NCBI GenBank assembly: GCA_027023325.1
Contig: JALVVQ010000254.1
Span: 1 to 8,060, forward strand
From: Campylobacteraceae bacterium
GTDB taxonomy: Bacteria > Campylobacterota > Campylobacteria > Campylobacterales > Sulfurovaceae
Length of the DNA: 8,060 nt
Reading direction: 5' to 3'
Position 1 is the first letter of the stretch. Every line of letters begins with the position of its first letter. Positions 1 to 6,598 of this stretch are shown one piece after another. Below the pieces are notes generated by a model, which was not told the DNA's origin, did not search any database, and was given only the letters and a program-made list of their open reading frames with translations. A program made the translations under genes and the position numbers.

Positions 1-1
1 A

Positions 2-487
2 GGTGGTGGACTTTTTGTGGGAACAGGCGAAGATACACCTTGGATCTGGTCTGACTGTGTCCTCGGAAAGCCTGCATTCTACAACGAAGTACATCTGATC
101 AACAAAGAGACACTTGAGACAGATCGTATCATTAAAGTGGGCAAGACCAAAGGTCAACTGATCGATGCGAAGACCAAGAAAGTACTCCAAGAGTGGGATG
201 CTACTCAGCATGAAAAAGTAGCTGTGAATGAAAAAGCATTTGGCAAAGAGACTATCCTGCCTATGCCAGCCAAGTTGGGTGCAGCGGTTAAAAATCCTGT
301 ACAGCCTAGATTGCTTCACGCTGAGCCTGCCAACCATGGTAAGTGGACAATGATCTCAGAGTGGACAACCGGAAGAATCGGTATCTATGAGTCTGAGACT
401 GGTAAGTTTATCAAGTATATCGAAAACTTGACAACACCTACATTTACTTATTCTGTAGAGCACAGACAGCACATTCCTGGTGCATAA
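2..487 (+). CDS. nirS: Heme d1-domain protein, cytochrome cd1 nitrite reductase (NirS) type, C-terminal fragment
   Basis: This is the last 161 codons of a gene that starts left of the window; the frame is open from base 2 (Gly-Gly-Gly-Leu-Phe) to the TAA stop. Cytochrome cd1 nitrite reductase reduces nitrite to nitric oxide in the periplasm, using heme d1 held in an eight-bladed propeller. The fragment aligns by eye with the end of the Pseudomonas NirS propeller: GGGLF matches GGGSLF, AEPANHGKWTMISEW matches the VQPEYNKxGDEVWFSVW blade, and the closing LTTPTFTYSVEHRQH matches LITPTGKFNVYNTQH. It is divergent: a segment of about 25 residues before the AEP strand has no counterpart I can place, and the end is IPGA instead of DVY. 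The active-site histidines and any N-terminal cytochrome c domain lie outside the window, so a NirN-like or other d1 protein cannot be excluded. The nirF gene downstream supports a nitrite reductase role. Confidence 0.75.
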   Translation, partial: GGGLFVGTGEDTPWIWSDCVLGKPAFYNEVHLINKETLETDRIIKVGKTKGQLIDAKTKKVLQEWDATQHEKVAVNEKAFGKETILPMPAKLGAAVKNPVQPRLLHAEPANHGKWTMISEWTTGRIGIYESETGKFIKYIENLTTPTFTYSVEHRQHIPGA

Positions 488-514
488 TTGCTCTTACTCT
501 CTCCCTTTTGGGGA

Positions 515-558
515 GGGTGATATGTAGAGATGACGGATGTCATTTCTACATATCACCC
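515..558. repeat. Long inverted repeat (20-bp stem, 4-base loop) between the d1 gene and the pentaheme cytochrome
   Basis: Bases 515-534 and 539-558 are reverse complements over 20 positions, with a single G-U pair at 529/544 and a GGAT loop at 535-538. The outer 14 bases of each arm (GGGTGATATGTAGA and its complement) match perfectly. The hairpin sits 27 bases after the stop of the d1 gene and ends 15 bases before the next ATG. No T-run follows on either strand, so it is not an ordinary intrinsic terminator. It could be a transcript-stabilising or processing element that lets the nitrite reductase message outlive the downstream part, or the remains of a small palindromic mobile repeat. The structure is seen directly; the function is inference. 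Confidence 0.85.
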
Positions 559-573
559 AACTACGGGATACCC

Positions 574-1689
574 ATGAAATATTTTTTCCTTTTATTTATA
601 ACCCTTTGGACAGCTTCTCATGCCAAAAACAGTTATCCTGATAACCACTCCTGTAGTGAATGTCATGCAGAGATCTATGAAGAGTATCAGGGCTCTGCCC
701 ATGCCAAAGGCTATTTCGATGATGTCCTGCATCGCAGTATTGCCGATAAGATCAGTACTGAAAAGTATGACTGCGCTACCTGCCATATGCCTATGGCGAA
801 CAATCTCAAAGATATCATCTCCGGCAAAGCACGACCAGACAAAAATAACAAAACGCATACCGATGCAGTCAGCTGCTATTTCTGTCATACGATTGCCTAT
901 GTGAAAAAAGCACACCGATTCAATATAAATATCAAAGCCAAACAGGCAGCGAACTATAAGCCTACACTGTATGGGAGGCTGGATCGTCCTGACCACAATG
1001 ACCAGCACTCTTCTGTCACCAATCCGATCTATGCCAAAAAGGTCTGCACCGGCTGTCATGCACACAAGCTCAATGAAAATAATGTCACGATCTTTCGTGC
1101 GATGCAGGAGAATCAGGACAGTGAAAGCTGTATCGCCTGCCATATGCCAGAACTCAATGGTGGAGCAGACAAGATCAACAAGCGTGCCCGTCTTCATCAT
1201 GCCAGCCATAGATTTTTGGGGATACGAGATAAAGCATTTCGCAAAAAGGGAGTGAATATCACCATCGCTGCTGAAGATAATAGGCTCACAGTGACACTAC
1301 AAAACAAGATGACACACCCTCTGATCATACAGTCGGCACGCGCAAAATATCTCAGAATCACACTTCGCAGAGCAGGAAAAATGGTCTGGGATAATTACAG
1401 TCAAGATCCCCGAGAAGACAAGCAGGGATATTTTGGTTACCACTTTAAAAAGAATGGTGAGCCAATAGTGATACCCTATCATGCCACATGGGGTGAAGTG
1501 CATAATCTCGCTGCCAAAGAAATCCGTGACTTGACCTACACGGTACCAGAAATACAGAAGGGAGATACCGTAGAGGTTGATTTCTATGTGCAGCTTGCCA
1601 AAGACGACTGTGCCAAAGCCGTAAATCTAGAAGGAACAGACCTTATGAAACCAGAGTTGATAAAGAGGGTTGGCTATACTATTAAATAG
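574..1689 (+). CDS. Secreted pentaheme c-type cytochrome
   Basis: This 371-residue exported cytochrome has five CxxCH heme sites: CSECH (27-31), CATCH (67-71), CYFCH (101-105), CTGCH (158-162) and CIACH (186-190). The second and fifth are followed by Met-Pro, as is common in multiheme cytochromes. The start at 574 was chosen because it gives a clean signal peptide (MKYFFLLFITLWTASHA, cleavage after residue 17); the same frame runs 22 codons further upstream but only through the hairpin. His43 in GSAHAKG and the HHASHRF stretch near 210 are possible extra heme ligands. The N-terminal half resembles the cytochrome c554-type multiheme fold. Residues from about 225 to the end form a cysteine-poor beta-rich domain like those that close many multiheme cytochromes. 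Its place between the d1 gene and nirF suggests that it passes electrons to, or works beside, the nitrite reductase in the periplasm. No subfamily name was recognised. Confidence 0.9.
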   Translation: MKYFFLLFITLWTASHAKNSYPDNHSCSECHAEIYEEYQGSAHAKGYFDDVLHRSIADKISTEKYDCATCHMPMANNLKDIISGKARPDKNNKTHTDAVSCYFCHTIAYVKKAHRFNINIKAKQAANYKPTLYGRLDRPDHNDQHSSVTNPIYAKKVCTGCHAHKLNENNVTIFRAMQENQDSESCIACHMPELNGGADKINKRARLHHASHRFLGIRDKAFRKKGVNITIAAEDNRLTVTLQNKMTHPLIIQSARAKYLRITLRRAGKMVWDNYSQDPREDKQGYFGYHFKKNGEPIVIPYHATWGEVHNLAAKEIRDLTYTVPEIQKGDTVEVDFYVQLAKDDCAKAVNLEGTDLMKPELIKRVGYTIK

Positions 1690-1714
1690 CATATCTTTGT
1701 TAGTGAATTTTGAG

Positions 1715-1720
1715 TACAAT
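1715..1720 (+). promoter_or_regulatory. Likely -10 box of a nirF promoter
   Basis: TACAAT preceded by TTTTGAG fits the -10-dominated sigma70 promoters of Campylobacterota, which often lack a -35 box. Initiation near 1727 would give a leader of about 20 bases containing the AAGGAAG ribosome site (1737-1743). The 58-base gap between the cytochrome stop and the nirF start makes an internal promoter plausible. No FNR/CRP-type palindrome was seen nearby. Confidence 0.45.
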
Positions 1721-1747
1721 AGTGGCAATTATAGATAAGGAAGTATT

Positions 1748-2848
1748 ATGCGGATAGTGTTATGGAGTTTGGTTTTTGGGAGTCTGTTGTTTGCCGGAAA
1801 AGTGGCACCGAGTGAGAAGTATTTTGTGGTGGAGCGTGAGAGTAGTTCTGTGGCGGTGATTGTAGATGGCCTGACCCGTTCGCATATGGAACATATGCAC
1901 AACATGAACCACGGTGTGATCAAGTTTGACGGAAAAGATGGCTATCTGATCAGTCGAGATGGCTATGTGGTCAAGTTTGACCCTATGACCGAAAAAAAAG
2001 AGGCTGAATACAAAACAAGCAAATCAGCTATCGGGTTTGTGATCGGCAAAAACTATCTGGCTGTCGCCAACTATGATGACAAGTCAGTCGATATTCTTAC
2101 CCGTGATCTCAAGCCGATTGAGAAGATCAAGACAGGCTCCAAGAATGTGGGTATCAAGATTGATAAAGACAAACTCATCTTTGCAGAGATGGACAATGAC
2201 AAAGTAGCTGTCTATCAGGATAAAAATGCTGGCAAGGGATTGCCGAAATTTGAAAAACTGAAAGTATTTGATGTGGGCAAGATGCCTTTTGATGCGATGA
2301 TTCAGGGGCATACCTATATCGTAGGCTTCTTTCTCACCAAAGGGTTTGGTGTGATCAATCTCGATACCATGACCTACAAGTTGATCAAGGTGACTGCCGC
2401 AGGGAACAAGCCAGTACTCAAAGTACCGCATTTTGGTTTTTGGTCGCTTAGCCGTGACAAGACCTTTATACCGGCTGTAGGCGACAACAAGGTGATGGTC
2501 TATGACAAGCAGTTTCACTTTATCAAAAATATCCAGATGCAGGGATTGCCTGTCTTTACCTCACTGAGCCCAGACCAAAAGTATATCGCTGTGACATTCT
2601 CAGGTAAGGATTTTCCCACCATACAGATCGTCGATACGCAGACACTCAAGATCATCAAGACATTCCATTTCCCCGGAAAAGTGCTTCATGTGCGCTGGTC
2701 GAAGCTCGATCCTCAGCTCTATGTCTCAGTCAATGATGCCAATCAGGTGAGTGTGATTGATACAAATAAGTGGTTTTTGGAGAGGGATATCTATCAGGTA
2801 GAGCGCCCCTCGGGTATCTTTATCTATCCTCTACCCGGGCACGAGTAG
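1748..2848 (+). CDS. nirF: NirF, heme d1 biosynthesis propeller protein
   Basis: NirF is a periplasmic beta-propeller protein needed for a late step in heme d1 assembly (reported in the literature as acting on a d1 precursor), and so for active cytochrome cd1 nitrite reductase. The 366-residue product has family landmarks along its length: YFVVERESSSV near the start, ISRDGYVVKFD, VGKMPFDAMI, KVPHFGFWS with FIPAVGDNKVMVYD, GLPVFTSLSPD, GKVLHVRWS, and PSGIF near the end. The N-terminus (MRIVLWSLVFGSLLFA) looks like a signal peptide cut before Gly17; there is no lipobox cysteine, unlike the lipoprotein form described in Pseudomonas. His55 lies where NirF proteins have the conserved Ser-His-Ala motif, and is preceded by an unusual His/Met-rich run (46-55). 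AAGGAAG sits 4 bases before the ATG. The next gene starts 2 bases after the stop, so the two are probably co-translated. Confidence 0.88.
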   Translation: MRIVLWSLVFGSLLFAGKVAPSEKYFVVERESSSVAVIVDGLTRSHMEHMHNMNHGVIKFDGKDGYLISRDGYVVKFDPMTEKKEAEYKTSKSAIGFVIGKNYLAVANYDDKSVDILTRDLKPIEKIKTGSKNVGIKIDKDKLIFAEMDNDKVAVYQDKNAGKGLPKFEKLKVFDVGKMPFDAMIQGHTYIVGFFLTKGFGVINLDTMTYKLIKVTAAGNKPVLKVPHFGFWSLSRDKTFIPAVGDNKVMVYDKQFHFIKNIQMQGLPVFTSLSPDQKYIAVTFSGKDFPTIQIVDTQTLKIIKTFHFPGKVLHVRWSKLDPQLYVSVNDANQVSVIDTNKWFLERDIYQVERPSGIFIYPLPGHE

Positions 2849-2850
2849 CG

Positions 2851-3264
2851 ATGCTTGGGAGACTTGTCTGGGCTGTTTTGCTCATCGTGGGTCTCCCTGT
2901 GCTATCTTTTGCTGCGCATGTGCACTGGATGGGTGACTACAGCGCGGCACGACAAAAGGCACACTCAACGCACAAGCCTTTGATGGTGCTGCTTATCAAG
3001 GCTGGGCAGAAGTACTCTCGTGACATCGTGCAACAGCAGTTTATGGATCAGCCTTATATCGACAGTATCAATAAGCACTTCATTCCTGTCATGATCGGCG
3101 ATGGCGTGAAGATGAGTTATCCTATAGAGATGTATTACACTACGAAGTTCCCGACCCTTTTCTTGGTAGACAGTGAAAAAGAGCTCTTTTTGCATGCCCC
3201 GCTGTATGGTAAAGAGATTGAAGGTATTGGAAAAGTGATATCCGCTATAATCCCAAAAAAATAA
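2851..3264 (+). CDS. Exported thioredoxin-fold protein lacking all cysteines
   Basis: This 137-residue protein starts with a hydrophobic signal peptide (cleavage likely after Ala21 or Ala22). The mature part follows the thioredoxin_7/DUF255 pattern: HWMGDYSAARQKAHSTHKPLMVLL, a segment where the Cys-x-x-Cys should be, then strand FIPVMI, and FPTLFLVD with the usual cis-proline (Pro101). Where relatives have a CPWC/WCHYC-type centre, this one has Lys-Ala-Gly-Gln-Lys-Tyr-Ser-Arg (50-57), and there is no cysteine anywhere. It therefore cannot act as a thiol oxidoreductase; a binding, scaffold or chaperone role is more likely. The start at 2851 was preferred over an in-frame GTG at 2770 because the longer form would put the signal peptide internally and overlap nirF by 79 bases. 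Tight spacing to nirF (2 bases) points to a task in nitrite reductase or heme d1 maturation. The fold assignment is by eye. Confidence 0.8.
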   Translation: MLGRLVWAVLLIVGLPVLSFAAHVHWMGDYSAARQKAHSTHKPLMVLLIKAGQKYSRDIVQQQFMDQPYIDSINKHFIPVMIGDGVKMSYPIEMYYTTKFPTLFLVDSEKELFLHAPLYGKEIEGIGKVISAIIPKK

Positions 3265-3276
3265 AACAGCAGCAAT

Positions 3277-4275
3277 ATGAAAAAAACACGCATCTTTATC
3301 AATGGCTTCGGCCGCATCGGACGGAGTGCAGCCCGCATCATCCTCCAGGACGACAGTCTGGAGCTGGTAGGCATCAATGACCTCTATGATGTCGAGCAGA
3401 TGGCATACCTACTCAAGTACGACTCGGTCTATGAGACACTGCCGATGGCTATCAGCGCAGAGGGCAGTGAACTCTGGATCAATGATCAGAAGATACCTGT
3501 CTATAGCCAGAAGCGTCCTGCTGATCTCGATCTGAGAGCCCTAGAGGTAGATGTGATGCTTCAGTGCAGTGGCATATTCCTGACAGTAGCATCCAACCAG
3601 CCCTATATCGACAATGGTGCAGCCAAGGTCGTCGTCTCTACACCTCCTAGCGATGCGATGCCTACCTATATCTGCGGCGTCAATACTGATGCCTATGCGG
3701 CAGAGCCCATCATCTCCAACTCCAGCTGCTCTGCCAACGCCATCGTGCCGATCTTCAAGGTGGTAGAGAAGCATTTCGGTATCCGTGGGGCACAGATGCA
3801 TATGTTTCACAGCTATACGGCCTATCAGAGCCTGCTCGATGTCAAGCACTATGGCACAGATATCCGTAGAGCCAGAGCAGCAGCAGTCAATATCATCCCC
3901 CTCAGCAGTAGTGCCGCCAGAGCCACAGCATACTTTTTCCCACACTTGACAGAAAACCTTCATGCCAAGAGTATCCGCATCCCCGTCACTGCCACCACGA
4001 TGTACGATCTGCTGATCACACTGGACGGCAGCTATGACCTAGAACAGATCAGAGAGGGGATCATCACGGAAGTCAGAGAGCACTACCAAGGCATCCTGAC
4101 TACCACTACGGAGCCCAAGGTCTCCAGCGACTATATCGCCGATACACACAGTGCCACCATCGACCTGCCACTGCTAGACCTAGCAGGAGACAATCTCCTC
4201 AGAGTCTCTGCCTGGCAGGACAATGAATATGGGTATGCCTGCCGGCTTGTGGAGATGGCGAAAGTGGTCGTTTAG
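3277..4275 (+). CDS. gap: Glyceraldehyde-3-phosphate dehydrogenase family protein (divergent paralogue)
   Basis: This 332-residue enzyme has the full GAPDH layout, which interconverts glyceraldehyde 3-phosphate and 1,3-bisphosphoglycerate with NAD(P). The Rossmann motif NGFGRIGR is at 9-16 and the cofactor-binding Asp35 is in VGIND. The catalytic Cys151 is in SNSSCSAN (usual form SNASCTTN) and His178 in HSYTA, with the canonical spacing of 27. RRARAAAVNIIP, and DNEYGY near the end, are also typical. Unusual features are Ala in place of the second Cys/Thr after the catalytic site, PLSSSAAR for the usual P(T/S)xTGAAK phosphate loop, and Val189-Lys190 with a two-residue insertion where NAD enzymes have Leu-Pro. 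FFPHL recalls erythrose-4-phosphate dehydrogenase (Epd), but most of the sequence is GAPDH-like. It lies 12 bases after the thioredoxin-fold gene, not beside pgk or tpiA. No clear ribosome site is seen. It may serve gluconeogenesis from CO2-derived carbon. Confidence 0.87.
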   Translation: MKKTRIFINGFGRIGRSAARIILQDDSLELVGINDLYDVEQMAYLLKYDSVYETLPMAISAEGSELWINDQKIPVYSQKRPADLDLRALEVDVMLQCSGIFLTVASNQPYIDNGAAKVVVSTPPSDAMPTYICGVNTDAYAAEPIISNSSCSANAIVPIFKVVEKHFGIRGAQMHMFHSYTAYQSLLDVKHYGTDIRRARAAAVNIIPLSSSAARATAYFFPHLTENLHAKSIRIPVTATTMYDLLITLDGSYDLEQIREGIITEVREHYQGILTTTTEPKVSSDYIADTHSATIDLPLLDLAGDNLLRVSAWQDNEYGYACRLVEMAKVVV

Positions 4276-4296
4276 ATTTGGGGTTTTATGCTCGGT

Positions 4297-4319
4297 ACCT
4301 TGGTTTCCGGACTCAAGGT
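4297..4319. terminator. Possible weak terminator hairpin between convergent gap and fdhF genes
   Basis: ACCTTG (4297-4302) and CAAGGT (4314-4319) form a 6-bp stem with an 11-base loop, followed on the + strand by TCTATCTTTAAT. The U-tract is broken and the loop is long, so this is a weak candidate. It is the only inverted repeat I found in the 119-base convergent gap 4276-4394, where some termination signal is expected; the rest of that gap shows nothing clear. Confidence 0.3.
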
Positions 4320-4394
4320 CTATCTTTAATAGTAAGTTTTCCATTAATTCCAAAATCATAAAACTGCAAAAGCCCTAAAAGTAAGCTGTGATCC

Positions 4395-6506
4395 TTACCC
4401 GCAAGCCACCTCATCCCCCACAGGGATCACATCAACTTTCACAGATTTAAAGCGTGCTGTCATAATAAGTTCGTCACATTCATCCCCAAAGAGAGCATTG
4501 ATACGGCTTTTGGCATGGTGAAAGGTACAAAAGAGCGTTTTGACTCTTACTTTATCAGTGCATTTCACTTGTAATGCTTCACTCTCTCCATATTCACTTT
4601 TGAGTATGACTCTGTCCCCCAATTTCTCCTCATCTTCCAGTGGCGCAAGGAGTACATCTTCATCATACTTTGTATCAAGCTTGGCGCTCCGCTTGGTCTG
4701 TGCGGCATTGTTGTAGTGGGCCAGTGTGCGTCCTGTAGTTAAGTAATACCCATCCAAGGTATTATTATAAAACTTCTTTTGCAGTATCTCCTGCACCATA
4801 CCTCTTGGTTCATGCTGTTTGTAGACATATCTCCCCAGCCCATCATCTGTACGGAAATCAAGCAGGTGCAGGATAGGTGTATCTTCATGGTAGATTGGCC
4901 ACTGCATCCCACGCTTTCTATGGCGTTCCAGCCTGTAGTAGTCTGCTCCACTAAATCTTCTAGGTGCTACCTCTCTGACCTCATTCCAAACATCTTCAGA
5001 ACTCTTAAAATTAAAGTTTTTCTCATCTCCAAGCTTATGTGCCATCTGTGTCAACACTTCCCAGTCATCAGGCAAATCTGTCTCTACCAAGGGCTGAGAG
5101 AGGTGCAGTCTTCTCATAGCATTGACATAAACACCTGTTTTCTCATACGCAGACCTTACCCCTATAACAATATCCGCTTTCTGGGCGATCTCTGTCATAA
5201 AGAGCTCCTGCGTCATGATAAACTCAAGGTTTTCTATGGCTTTTTCTGTCTTGTTGGCATTGGGGTGGATATGGGCGATATCTTCTCCCATATTGAGCAG
5301 TGCTTTGATCTTGCCATCAAGCATCGCATCTATGAGTTGCGGAGTCATCAGCCCTATTTTCTCTGGTGTCTGGTAGTCAGGCAGGTAGTAAGGCAGACAG
5401 CCCATATCACACGCTCCCTGCACATTGTTCTGTCCACGAAGAGGCATAAGCCCTGCACCTGTTTTACCGATATTTCCAGTCATGAGTGCCAAGTGGGTAA
5501 TAGCCATGACTGCATAGGATCCATCAAGATGCTCAGTAATGCCGAGCCCCCAGAAGATCATCGATTTTTTTACCGCATACTCTCTCGCGATATTTGGTAT
5601 CATTTTTGCTAAATACTCATACCCCTCTATCTCTTTAAAATATGCAGGGTTAGCATAGGGGTCACTCAGTATCTTCTCTTTAAAGGCATCGAAATCTTTG
5701 GTACGGTTGTTGATAAAACTTTCATCATACAGCTCCTCATCTATAATGACATACGCCATCATATTAAGCACCAGCAGATTTGCCTCAAAAGGGATGATAC
5801 AACTATGCTTTGCCAGCCGTGCCAGTTTGGTCTCACGCACATCAATGACAGAGAGGTTGTTATGTTTCTTTGCCATATCTACAATACGGTTGGCAATGAT
5901 AGGGTGGGCTTCCATAGTATTGGAGCCTATGACAATCATATACTCACACTCATAGATGTCATTATAGGGGTTGGTAGCGGCTCCCTCACCTATGGTCGCT
6001 CGCATTCCTTTGAGGCTTGGAGAGTGACAGACCCTGGCACAGTTGTCCACATGGGGAGAGTCCATCGTCTCACGACAGAATTTCTGAAAAGAGTATGCTG
6101 ACTCACATGAAGTTCTAGCTCCACCTATGGCACAGAAACTGTCTCCTCCATACTTCTGTTTAATCTCAGCCAACTTCATCGCTGCTATGCTTGTAGCAGT
6201 ATCCAAATCACAAGTCATATAGGCACTATCAAACTCTGTAAGTTTGTCTGCAAAAGTCTCTTTGAAATGAGGGTTTTTCTCTAAAAAAGTTTTTTTGATA
6301 CGCGGTTCACGAATACGGTCAGAGGCATCTACAAAGTCGTACCCGTACTTCCCCTTGATACAGAGCTTCCCCTCAGAAACCACCCCGTCTTTTTGGGCAA
6401 ATATCTTGACGATTTTATTCTCTTCCACCACACCGGTGATATCGCATCCTACACCGCAGTAGGTACAGACACTCTCTATCTCTTTTCTCTCTACATTTTT
6501 GATCAT
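4395..6506 (-). CDS. fdhF: Cytoplasmic molybdopterin formate dehydrogenase, FdhF-like, Cys form
   Basis: The enzyme interconverts formate and CO2 at a bis-pyranopterin Mo/W site. At 703 residues it is close to the E. coli FdhF length (715), with no Tat signal, so it should be cytoplasmic. The N-terminal 4Fe-4S cluster is bound by Cys14, Cys17, Cys21 and Cys49, with the electron-relay Lys51 in LCIKG. The active-site motif DNCARVCHSPS places Cys160 (TGT at 6029-6027) where E. coli has selenocysteine, followed by the catalytic His161. RGQNNVQGACDMG holds the conserved Arg357. SNTMEAHPI and the C-terminal domain (GYYLTTGRTLAHYNN onward, SRINALFGDECDE) bind the cofactor. The motif excludes assimilatory nitrate reductase, which has NSRLC at this place. 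AGGG lies 6 bases before the ATG. No small electron-transfer subunit or FdhD gene is in the window, so its redox partner is unknown. It could reduce CO2 in an autotroph or oxidise formate. Confidence 0.9.
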   Translation of the reverse strand: MIKNVERKEIESVCTYCGVGCDITGVVEENKIVKIFAQKDGVVSEGKLCIKGKYGYDFVDASDRIREPRIKKTFLEKNPHFKETFADKLTEFDSAYMTCDLDTATSIAAMKLAEIKQKYGGDSFCAIGGARTSCESAYSFQKFCRETMDSPHVDNCARVCHSPSLKGMRATIGEGAATNPYNDIYECEYMIVIGSNTMEAHPIIANRIVDMAKKHNNLSVIDVRETKLARLAKHSCIIPFEANLLVLNMMAYVIIDEELYDESFINNRTKDFDAFKEKILSDPYANPAYFKEIEGYEYLAKMIPNIAREYAVKKSMIFWGLGITEHLDGSYAVMAITHLALMTGNIGKTGAGLMPLRGQNNVQGACDMGCLPYYLPDYQTPEKIGLMTPQLIDAMLDGKIKALLNMGEDIAHIHPNANKTEKAIENLEFIMTQELFMTEIAQKADIVIGVRSAYEKTGVYVNAMRRLHLSQPLVETDLPDDWEVLTQMAHKLGDEKNFNFKSSEDVWNEVREVAPRRFSGADYYRLERHRKRGMQWPIYHEDTPILHLLDFRTDDGLGRYVYKQHEPRGMVQEILQKKFYNNTLDGYYLTTGRTLAHYNNAAQTKRSAKLDTKYDEDVLLAPLEDEEKLGDRVILKSEYGESEALQVKCTDKVRVKTLFCTFHHAKSRINALFGDECDELIMTARFKSVKVDVIPVGDEVACG

Positions 6507-6524
6507 GGTATGCCCTGTGTTTCA

Positions 6525-6552
6525 TTGTTGAATTAATTAAGAGTAATATTAT
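6525..6552 (+). promoter_or_regulatory. Candidate promoter of the CCGGGHC-tail gene
   Basis: TTGTTG (6525-6530) and TATTAT (6547-6552) are 16 bases apart and could serve as -35 and -10 boxes for the + strand gene starting at 6599, giving a leader of about 40 bases. The whole 6507-6598 spacer is very AT-rich, so chance matches are likely. Confidence 0.35.
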
Positions 6553-6577
6553 CCTATTTAAGATAAACTTAATGTAC

Positions 6578-6583
6578 ATTATA
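6578..6583 (-). promoter_or_regulatory. Likely -10 box of the fdhF promoter
   Basis: On the - strand this reads TATAAT, a perfect -10 box, preceded by CTTTTGT in the style of Campylobacterota promoters. Initiation near 6571 would give fdhF a leader of about 65 bases. The box lies just upstream of the ribosome site of the divergent small gene, so a protein bound here could affect both genes. A second, weaker box (GATAAT on the - strand) lies at 6553-6548. Confidence 0.45.
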
Positions 6584-6598
6584 ACAAAAGGAACTAGA

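Noticed and set aside
508..573. Upstream extension of the pentaheme cytochrome by 22 codons
   Set aside because: The extension runs through the long hairpin, has no signal peptide at its start, and would place the clear signal peptide internally.
592..1209. Open frame of 205 codons on the opposite strand of the cytochrome gene
   Set aside because: It is the antisense shadow of the heme-motif region; its composition reflects the complementary codons and no family pattern is seen.
4779..5612. Open frame of 277 codons on the + strand opposite fdhF
   Set aside because: It lies wholly inside the well-supported fdhF gene, has no ribosome site, and its translation shows no recognisable domain.
6027..6029. 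Possible selenocysteine codon in fdhF
   Set aside because: The codon at the active-site position reads TGT on the - strand, not TGA, so the residue is cysteine.
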